This document shows positions 14,594 to 20,902 of a DNA stretch of 64,000 nucleotides, in pieces; the first letter of the stretch is position 1, and each line of letters opens with the position of its first letter. The stretch is from DSSB01 sp046346845 (GTDB lineage: Bacteria; UBA10199; DSSB01): positions 1 to 64,000 of the forward strand of contig JAXMHH010000001.1 of NCBI GenBank assembly GCA_046346845.1, read 5' to 3'. A program made the position numbers and the translations under genes. Below the pieces are notes generated by a model. The model ran no database searches, was not told the origin of the DNA, and was given only the letters and a program-made list of their open reading frames with translations.

Positions 14594-16093
14594 ATGGCGC
14601 CTGGACCCCTGCGGGGAGAAATTGGAAAGGTTTTCGAAGTGTCGCGAGAGACCACGCGCGAGGAGTATGAGCGTCCCGGACACGGCTTGCTCGAGAGGGA
14701 GAGCCCTCGTCTCGAGCTTGAAGCGAAGTTTACCCCTTCGTCCTTCGAGCCGGGACTTAGTTCTTTTCAGGCCCTTGCGACTCGTCCCGCCACTGTGAGG
14801 GTGGCTCCGGTTCGAGGACTTGCCGCGATAGCGGAATACCTCCGGGGCCTTTACCGTACCTGGAGCGAAGGCCCGCACGGCCTGCTGTTCATGGGCCTGG
14901 GCTTTTTATTGGGCCCAGGGGCGACGCGTCGCTATTACTCAGTGGAGGAGGCTTACGCCATCCCGATGACATCCCGAGACCAGCCTTTCGTCTTGGGCGG
15001 CGATCCGCGCGGAAGCCACGAGTCGGCCGATCTGATCTTGAAGGGCGGCGCCGAACTTACGCCGCGAGCTTTGGAGCTGTTTCGCCGTGGCCAGCAACTC
15101 TACGCCCGCTCGCTCACCGCCGAGCCTGCGAATTGGGTCTGGCACGAATACCAATGGCAGGCCTTGCCTGCCGAGGGACCGCCCTTTCAACTCCGCGAGG
15201 GGGATTACCTTGCCTTGGGACTAAGCTTTCCTCCGGAGCAAGGCCGCGGCCTCGAGGCCGCACGACAACCCGCCGTCCTGCGCATCGAAGCCGGTGACGA
15301 TGCCGGCAGCTTCCGGTTGAAGCCGGTGTTGGGCGGGCTGGCGAATTTTTCTCCCGGTTATCCCTTTTTCACCAGTCGCCTCCCGCTCTTTCAGCAGCGT
15401 AAACCTCCGGGAGCCTACCCGATCGATCTGACTCGGAGGGAACGGTTGAAAATTTTCTTCACCCGCGGCTTGGAGCGGGCCGAGCTCCTTTTGGACATGG
15501 CGAAGGGGGAGAGCGGTCGCCTTAATCACCGTCGTGGACGCCTCTTGCTGGAGCGGGCGGTGGAGGCCGCCGAGGCGGAATGGGCCAAGCTCGGTCCGCG
15601 CAATCCGGACAATCGGGCCTTCGCCGGGGAAGTTTGGCGGGTTTTGGGTTGCGCCTACCTGGAGGCAGGGGAGTTTTGGTCCCGGCAGAAAAATTTCGAG
15701 GTGGCGGAAATGTTTCTCACCCGCGCGTTACAGCATTTCGAAAAGACGGCGGCCGGAGACGCCAAGGCGGCGGAGCTGCTGCAAGAAGCCGGTTTGCGCA
15801 TGTTCCAAATGTATCGTTCCGCCGTCTGGACCCACAAGCGTTGGGAAGACCACGCGGCGACTGCAGAAGCCTATGAAAAATGGGCGGAGTATTTCCCCTT
15901 TGAATCGCCGCGTGAGCGCCGTTGGCATGAAACCTATGCCCCGAAAGAGCCGAGATCGACCCTGGCCTGTCTGCAGCGGGCGGCAGAATATTTTGTCCGG
16001 GCCTATGGGGAATCCTCCGAATCCGTGCGACGGGTCCGGGAAAAAATCATCGCCTACCAGGCTCAACAAAGCCCAGACGGAATTTTTCGCTGA
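14594..16093 (+). CDS. FHA-like protein with TPR-like C-terminal half (499 aa)
   Basis: No named family. G-P-H-G-L-L-F-M-G-L-G-F-L-L-G at 93-107 is the clearest copy of the motif shared by three proteins of this block. A beta-rich FHA-like region follows at about 125-265 (with L-R-E-G-D-Y-L-A-L-G), and residues about 300-490 are paired helices of TPR type. The start at 14594 is chosen because TAGGAG overlaps the previous stop six bases upstream; a longer in-frame start at 14522 would overlap the upstream gene by 64 bases and has no such site. It pairs with the 579-aa gene as the 535-aa protein pairs with the 593-aa protein. Confidence 0.75.
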   Translation: MAPGPLRGEIGKVFEVSRETTREEYERPGHGLLERESPRLELEAKFTPSSFEPGLSSFQALATRPATVRVAPVRGLAAIAEYLRGLYRTWSEGPHGLLFMGLGFLLGPGATRRYYSVEEAYAIPMTSRDQPFVLGGDPRGSHESADLILKGGAELTPRALELFRRGQQLYARSLTAEPANWVWHEYQWQALPAEGPPFQLREGDYLALGLSFPPEQGRGLEAARQPAVLRIEAGDDAGSFRLKPVLGGLANFSPGYPFFTSRLPLFQQRKPPGAYPIDLTRRERLKIFFTRGLERAELLLDMAKGESGRLNHRRGRLLLERAVEAAEAEWAKLGPRNPDNRAFAGEVWRVLGCAYLEAGEFWSRQKNFEVAEMFLTRALQHFEKTAAGDAKAAELLQEAGLRMFQMYRSAVWTHKRWEDHAATAEAYEKWAEYFPFESPRERRWHETYAPKEPRSTLACLQRAAEYFVRAYGESSESVRRVREKIIAYQAQQSPDGIFR

Positions 16094-16256
16094 GAAATAG
16101 CGTAAAAAACTTCAATAAAATTAATAATTAAACAGCATAATATATTGATTATATTATATTGTTTTTATTAAATAATTTTTTATTTTTTTAGTTATTGCAC
16201 AAAACATACATATTTAAAAATTTGACCCTTTCGGGATTAGAAATTTTAATTAATAA
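16094..16256. other. AT-rich intergenic island
   Basis: About 160 bases, mostly A and T. No ORF, terminator or RNA gene seen. Lies upstream of the IHF-like box at 16257 and the sigma-54 promoter at 16292. Confidence 0.45.
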
Positions 16257-16269
16257 ATTCAATTGGTTA
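16257..16269 (+). promoter_or_regulatory. IHF-like box
   Basis: ATTCAATTGGTTA: one change from WATCAANNNNTTR and one base different from the box at 20355. It ends 25 bases before the -24 GG of the promoter at 16292. Confidence 0.5.
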
Positions 16270-16291
16270 TAAAGAAGTTTCAAATCGATAC

Positions 16292-16309
16292 TTGGCACTG
16301 ATCTTGTAA
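16292..16309 (+). promoter_or_regulatory. Sigma-54 (-24/-12) promoter
   Basis: TTGGCACTGATCTTGTAA: perfect TTGGCAC -24 box and TTGTA -12 box with the exact ten-base gap. It drives the 153-aa, 593-aa and 535-aa genes. Confidence 0.8.
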
Positions 16310-16332
16310 TTATTCTCGGCAGGAGGATGAGC

Positions 16333-16794
16333 ATGCGAGGCAACCTGTCGATGAAACCTGAATTCGCCAAACCGGGCATGAACCCCTTCTTTACCGCCCT
16401 GGCCCAGTCCCGCCAGGCCCAGACCGAGGCGACCCCCGTGCAGAAGCTGGGCATTGAGCTCCGCGCCCTGGAGAAGCTGGCCGAGGCCGGCGACCTCCGC
16501 AGCTGGCAGGTGAAGCTCCCCGAAGTGGTGGCCCTCTCTGAATCAGTGCACGCCGACCCGATCAAGCGCCTCGAAGTACAAGTTCAAATCAAGAAGTACG
16601 AGCTCACCCTTTACCTGAAGGCCAGCAAACAGGCCCTGCAGCAGGCGCAGAGCGCCGAGCAGCAGGCCCGTGCGGCCGAGCTGACCGACGACACGGCGGC
16701 CTCGCGCGAGCTCTGGGCCAAGGCCCAGAAGCTGAAGCGCCTGGGTGAGCACTTCCAGCAGCGCCTGATGAGCCACGTGGGCGGGTTGTTTTAA
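16333..16794 (+). CDS. Small helical protein, family member 1 (153 aa)
   Basis: No known family recognised. Paralogue of the protein at 20435-20893; about half the residues agree by eye, including K-P-E-F-x-K-P-G-x-N-P-F near the start, T-P-V-Q, A-E-A-G-D, A-D-P, R-L-E-x-Q-V, E-L-T-L, L-K-A-S-K, A-E-L-T and K-R-L-G-E-H-F-Q. Apart from a Pro/Asn-containing N-terminus it is almost all helix and charged, likely a coiled-coil or bundle. No Cys, no signal peptide. The start at 16333 is set by AGGAGG six bases upstream; the ATG at 16327 abuts the AGGAGG itself. First gene of its operon, 19 bases before the 593-aa gene. It could be an adaptor, a chaperone or a filament subunit; nothing decides between these. 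Confidence 0.75.
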   Translation: MRGNLSMKPEFAKPGMNPFFTALAQSRQAQTEATPVQKLGIELRALEKLAEAGDLRSWQVKLPEVVALSESVHADPIKRLEVQVQIKKYELTLYLKASKQALQQAQSAEQQARAAELTDDTAASRELWAKAQKLKRLGEHFQQRLMSHVGGLF

Positions 16795-16813
16795 TCTCAA
16801 ATCGGGAGTGACG

Positions 16814-18595
16814 ATGGGCGGCGGCAACCGCATCCCTCCGCGAGGGGGCAATGAATTGGAACCCGGCAAGCTCCGCGAGGCCGAGACTTCGCGCGAGCGG
16901 GGCGAGGGTGTAAAGATCCCCGAAACCCGAACGCGCGACACCGAGCTGGGCAAGGCGGCCGACCGCGACGAGGCGCGCTTCGGCGGTGAAGAGGTAACCG
17001 CGACGCTGCAGCGGGAGTACATCAACTTCCAGCGCATCGCCGGGGCGGACGGGGTGGCGCCACGGCCCGCCAAGCACGCCTGGATGGAATTCCCGAGATA
17101 CCTCCGCGACCTCAGTCTCTTTGGCGCCCGCGTTCATCGGATCGCCTTCTCCCGTCCCGGGACCCAGTTCACGATCGGCAGCAAGCCCTCGAAGGATGTC
17201 AATTACCGAAATCTGTCGGGAAACGCCGGGCTGAAGGAGCAAGAGCTCTACGGGGTCCGTGACGGGATGCTGCATCTGAGGAGCCGCGTCGAGGATCTGG
17301 GCACGCGCGGTCCTCAGTTCCTCAACTTGTTCAAGAACACGCGGCTCCGCCCGGAGCAGGCCGTCCTCGAAGAACGCCAGGGCGACCTGATCCTCCGCAA
17401 TCGGAGCCGGGATCCAGTGGTCTGGATCTTGAAGCGGCGGAGCGACGGGGTGGGAAAGGAGTGGGTCTTCGTCCCTCCCGGCCAGGAGCTCGCCCTCGAG
17501 GACGGGGCCATGATCCTGTTCGGGGAGGATCCGGCGGCAAAGCCCGGCTCTCCCTTCGAACCCAGCGAGCAGACCGTTCTGCGCGTGGAGCGGCACCGCG
17601 ATTCTCCAAAAGATCCCTATCGTTGGAATCTTATTGAATTCGTCCGGCTCGATCCCGCCCAGCTCGAAAAAATCCCGGATCCCGGCGAATATCTTGCGGC
17701 CCTGCTGGGTCAGTCTCCGGAATGGACGCGGTGGCGTTTCAAAGACGTGCTCCAGACGCTTCAGGAAATCGGTTGGACGCAGGAGCAGAGCCGCGCCCTG
17801 ATGCGGAGCGTAGTCGCCATGGACCCGCAGCAGGCGGAGATTCGCCTGGCGCAATTTCCCAAACTGCTGCTCATGGCCAATTGCATCGGCTGGTCCCCGA
17901 ATCGGCTGCTCGAAATCCTGTTCCAAGGGCCGGTGGCGAAGCGTTTCGGCCTTGGCGTTTTGGAGCACCTGCCGAAATTCCTCGAGGAGCTTTCGCGGCT
18001 CGGCTTCCATCCGGAGCAAAGCGCGGCCCTTGTGGAGCATTTGGCCCGCCTTGAGCCGGCCTTCCCCAATGGCTTGGAACAGGCGTTGGAATTCCTGCGG
18101 CAATGGCGGGAGGATTCGGCAGGGGAGGCGCGCTTCGGGGAATTGCTGGCCTTCTTCGACCGAACCCGGCTTTCCATGGCCGCATTGCGCGGTTTCCTTT
18201 CCGGCATCCCGGGAGGATTGGGGATTTTCTTCCGGGGCCTGATCAGGATCCTGCCCGAGCTGCGGGAACGCTGGGCCCTCGAAGGAAATCTGGCCGCGCG
18301 CATCGGCCTGGAAATTTTTCTCGGCCCGACGGGGCACAATCCAGCGGAATTTGCCGCCCCGGAGACCTGGCTGCCCCAGGCTATCGACGCGATTCCCATG
18401 GCGCTGGAAATCATGTTTAGGCTCAATTTCGGTCTGCTGGACGCGCGCGCCATCCTGCGGGCCGCCCACCGGGAGCAGGGTGCCGGCTTCGCCCGCTGGT
18501 GGCAGAACATATACGAGGCCTCCCGCATCCCGAACGACCGGCTACGGAAAAACCTGGAACGGTATTTATTGGCATCCGAGGCCGACAACCTATGA
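16814..18595 (+). CDS. FHA-like protein with helical C-terminal domain (593 aa)
   Basis: No named family. Residues 1-75 are charged and disordered. Residues about 105-270 are beta-rich and FHA-like: F-T-I-G-S-K-P resembles the FHA start, and a second part ends in L-E-D-G-A-M-I-L-F-G-E, parallel to the 579-aa protein. Canonical S-x-x-H is not seen, so phosphopeptide binding is uncertain. Residues about 285-590 are helical with Leu-rich repeats (L-P-K-F-L-E-E-L-S-R-L-G-F-H-P-E-Q and similar), again like the 579-aa protein. The start at 16814 follows CGGGAG by five bases; the GTG at 16808 lies inside that site. The end overlaps the next gene by four bases (ATGA). Confidence 0.75.
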   Translation: MGGGNRIPPRGGNELEPGKLREAETSRERGEGVKIPETRTRDTELGKAADRDEARFGGEEVTATLQREYINFQRIAGADGVAPRPAKHAWMEFPRYLRDLSLFGARVHRIAFSRPGTQFTIGSKPSKDVNYRNLSGNAGLKEQELYGVRDGMLHLRSRVEDLGTRGPQFLNLFKNTRLRPEQAVLEERQGDLILRNRSRDPVVWILKRRSDGVGKEWVFVPPGQELALEDGAMILFGEDPAAKPGSPFEPSEQTVLRVERHRDSPKDPYRWNLIEFVRLDPAQLEKIPDPGEYLAALLGQSPEWTRWRFKDVLQTLQEIGWTQEQSRALMRSVVAMDPQQAEIRLAQFPKLLLMANCIGWSPNRLLEILFQGPVAKRFGLGVLEHLPKFLEELSRLGFHPEQSAALVEHLARLEPAFPNGLEQALEFLRQWREDSAGEARFGELLAFFDRTRLSMAALRGFLSGIPGGLGIFFRGLIRILPELRERWALEGNLAARIGLEIFLGPTGHNPAEFAAPETWLPQAIDAIPMALEIMFRLNFGLLDARAILRAAHREQGAGFARWWQNIYEASRIPNDRLRKNLERYLLASEADNL

Positions 18596-20199
18596 CGCCA
18601 CGCGGTCCACGAGGTCTTTCGCCGCTCGCTGACCGTCCCCAAGAATTGGGCGAGGGCCTTTCGGAAGAGCGAACTTTCTCTAGCGAGAGTAGCCTGATTC
18701 TGGTGGATAAGGATCCGATCGAATGGGACTCGCTCCGCCGCTTCACTCGGGATACCGATTTGTCGCCCCGAGCGGCGCGCGAATTGCGACTATTTCAGCA
18801 ATTGCCGGTAGTTCAGGCTGAAACCCATGGCATTGAGCCGCGCCTTCCGCTCGTTCCATTTATCCAAAGAATCCTTGCGGCCTGGCGCGATGGCGCCCAC
18901 GGACTTCCCTTGTTCATGGGGCTGGGATTTCTGTTGGGCTCGGGGACCGGAGAAAGAATCCGGACCGCAGGCGATCTCGCCATCTTGAAATTTTCGAAGA
19001 ACCACAGCGTCGGACAAAGGCCCGAGGGGTCGAGCGGTAATAATTTCTACGGCTCGATATTGTTGGGCTGCGACGGATCGCCGGGAGATCCGGCCGTGGC
19101 GCCGCAATTGGAATACCCTGGACATGAGTCGGTCAGTAGCCGACACGCCGAGTTGTTCCGAACGGGGCAGAATCTCTATATTCGCGATCTGGATTCCAGG
19201 CACGGGACTTGGCTTTGGCGCAATGGGCGATGGATGCGAGTGGATCCGCAACGCCCCGCCTTGCTGATGCGAGGCTCTGTGGTGGCAATCGGAGGCCATC
19301 CTGGCTTTCTGGAATTGTCCGAACTTTTCGTTCGAAATGAGGGGTTCCCTTACGTCGTCCTCCATATCGAGCCGGCCCCGGAGCCCGACGCCGTTCGGCT
19401 TCGGCAAGTACGGCCGACTTCTCTGGGCTATTTCTTGTCGGGCTTCGCCGCCCATGGCTCCCTGTTTGAGGAACGGCAGGCCTCCTCGCCCCCGCGGAAG
19501 ACCTGGGACGAAGTCCTGGGACTGGCCGCGCTCAGCATCTACGGAAATCGACAATCGCGGGCCTTTTATCACCTGCATATCGCCCAGCGTTTGGCGGGGC
19601 AGGGCCATGCCGAGGCTGCCCTGGCGGAATTCGCGATCGCGGAGGACGGACTCGAGGCGGAGCTCCAAGCGTTTCTCATGGGGGCGGGTCCCGTCCCTCG
19701 TCGCCTCCATCCGAAAGAGGTCGCCCTGCGCCAGGGATTGGGGGAACTCTTGGCCGACCGGGGCCATCTGTTGCAAAGCATCCAGGCCCCCGAGCGGGCC
19801 GCCGTCGCCTTCGGCGCCGCCGCGGAGCAATGGCGGGAGCTGATCGGAAATGAGCTCGCCGGCAAGAGCCTGCCCAATTTCCAATTCGAGCTGAATGCGA
19901 GCCTCGCCTACCGGCTTTATTTTCAGCAAGCGGAACGCGCAGGTCGCGAGGGCCACCTCATCCGTGCGGCCAAGGCCTATGAAAGGGCGGCGCGCTATTC
20001 CGAGGGGGCGAGGCGCTATGCGGAGCTCCCGGCGGTTCAGCAACACTACCCGCCGCTGCGGATCGAGAGCGGGAGCCGCTTACTTGCGAAGGCGGCGGCG
20101 GCCTACCTTCAGGCGGGACCCGCTTGGGCCCAGGATTACCAGCGGCTGCTTCGGGAGCTGGAGGCCATGCGGGGAGGGGGCGAAGGGCCGTTTCGCTAG
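18592..20199 (+). CDS. FHA domain protein with TPR-like C-terminal half (535 aa)
   Basis: It carries a recognisable forkhead-associated domain, about residues 150-235. S-S-R-H-A-E-L at 182-188 and D-S-R-H-G-T at 201-206 are the phosphothreonine-binding signature (usual form S-x-x-H and N-G-T, with His for Asn here). G-A-H-G-L-P-L-F-M-G-L-G-F-L-L-G at 101-116 is the shared hydrophobic motif. The C-terminal half (about 300-525) is TPR-like. The start at 18592 is chosen because it overlaps the previous stop as ATGA; the longer in-frame start at 18499 would overlap by 97 bases. Probably reads Thr phosphorylated by the kinase encoded at 6905-9874 (inference from context). Confidence 0.82.
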   Translation: MTPRGPRGLSPLADRPQELGEGLSEERTFSSESSLILVDKDPIEWDSLRRFTRDTDLSPRAARELRLFQQLPVVQAETHGIEPRLPLVPFIQRILAAWRDGAHGLPLFMGLGFLLGSGTGERIRTAGDLAILKFSKNHSVGQRPEGSSGNNFYGSILLGCDGSPGDPAVAPQLEYPGHESVSSRHAELFRTGQNLYIRDLDSRHGTWLWRNGRWMRVDPQRPALLMRGSVVAIGGHPGFLELSELFVRNEGFPYVVLHIEPAPEPDAVRLRQVRPTSLGYFLSGFAAHGSLFEERQASSPPRKTWDEVLGLAALSIYGNRQSRAFYHLHIAQRLAGQGHAEAALAEFAIAEDGLEAELQAFLMGAGPVPRRLHPKEVALRQGLGELLADRGHLLQSIQAPERAAVAFGAAAEQWRELIGNELAGKSLPNFQFELNASLAYRLYFQQAERAGREGHLIRAAKAYERAARYSEGARRYAELPAVQQHYPPLRIESGSRLLAKAAAAYLQAGPAWAQDYQRLLRELEAMRGGGEGPFR

Positions 20200-20354
20200 G
20201 TGATATGTCAATAAATATTAAAAAATACCAGGGCAGTATCTATTTCATAACATATTATAAATACTATATTTTAATCGATAATCTGTAAAAATTAGACAAA
20301 TCATACGTATTGACGAGCGAAGGGGCCTTTGGGTAACTATAAAAACAATAAATA
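20200..20354. other. AT-rich intergenic island
   Basis: About 155 bases, mostly A and T, with no ORF, RNA gene or terminator seen. Precedes an IHF-like box and a sigma-54 promoter, as at 12534 and 16094. Confidence 0.45.
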
Positions 20355-20367
20355 ATTCAAATGGTTA
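20355..20367 (+). promoter_or_regulatory. IHF-like box
   Basis: ATTCAAATGGTTA: one change from WATCAANNNNTTR. It ends 26 bases before the -24 GG of the promoter at 20392. Confidence 0.5.
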
Positions 20368-20391
20368 ATAGTATTCGGTCGAGGCGGCCTG

Positions 20392-20409
20392 CTGGCACGA
20401 CTCTTGGAA
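20392..20409 (+). promoter_or_regulatory. Sigma-54 (-24/-12) promoter
   Basis: CTGGCACGACTCTTGGAA: perfect TGGCACG -24 box; -12 box TTGGA at the exact gap. It drives the 152-aa, 1251-aa and 5194-aa genes, an operon of almost 20 kb. Confidence 0.78.
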
Positions 20410-20434
20410 TAGTGATTCCTGGAGGATGAGCGCT

Positions 20435-20893
20435 ATGAACCCGGAATCGAATATCCAAAAGCCCGAATTTCTGAAGCCCGGCCTGAACCCCTTCCTGGTC
20501 GCGATGACCCGCTCGAAGGAAGCGACTGTGGGTATGACCCCGGTCCAGCAGGTCGCCGCCGAGCTCCGCAAGCTCGAAAAGGCCGCCGAAGCCGGCGACC
20601 CCAAGGCCTGGGCCGAGCAGCTCCCCAAGGTCGAGGCCGCCCTCCAGGCCATGTCGGCCGACCCGATGCGCCGGCTCGAGATCCAAGTTGAGATCAAGCA
20701 ACACGAGCTCACCCTATTCCTGAAGGCCAGCAAGCGCGCCCTGGTCCAGGCCCAGGCGGAAGAGAAGTCCGCCCGCGAGGCCGAGCTGACCGAGACCGGC
20801 GCCGCCCGCGAGCACTGGAGCAAGGCCCAGAAGTGGAAGCGCCTCGGCGAACACTTTCAAGAGCAGCTGAACGCCCAGCTGAAGGCCGCCTAA
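20435..20893 (+). CDS. Small helical protein, family member 2 (152 aa)
   Basis: Paralogue of the protein at 16333-16794 over its whole length, with the same conserved blocks (K-P-E-F-L-K-P-G-L-N-P-F, T-P-V-Q-Q, A-E-A-G-D, R-L-E-I-Q-V, E-L-T-L-F-L-K-A-S-K, K-R-L-G-E-H-F-Q). Helical, charged, no Cys, no signal peptide. The start at 20435 has GGAGG nine bases upstream; the ATG at 20426 overlaps that site. It heads an operon, as its paralogue does, with the next gene 9 bases on. Two conserved copies, each first in a sigma-54 operon with large proteins, suggest a stoichiometric partner or chaperone; this is inference. Confidence 0.75.
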   Translation: MNPESNIQKPEFLKPGLNPFLVAMTRSKEATVGMTPVQQVAAELRKLEKAAEAGDPKAWAEQLPKVEAALQAMSADPMRRLEIQVEIKQHELTLFLKASKRALVQAQAEEKSAREAELTETGAAREHWSKAQKWKRLGEHFQEQLNAQLKAA

Positions 20894-20902
20894 GGAGTCT
20901 CG

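Noticed and set aside
16604..18469. 621-codon open frame opposite the 593-aa gene
   Set aside because: No ribosome site and low-complexity Arg/Pro composition; it covers the coupled rightward genes, which have promoter and ribosome sites.
18499..18591. Longer start for the 535-aa FHA protein
   Set aside because: It would overlap the upstream gene by 97 bases; the ATGA overlap at 18592 is the normal coupled form.
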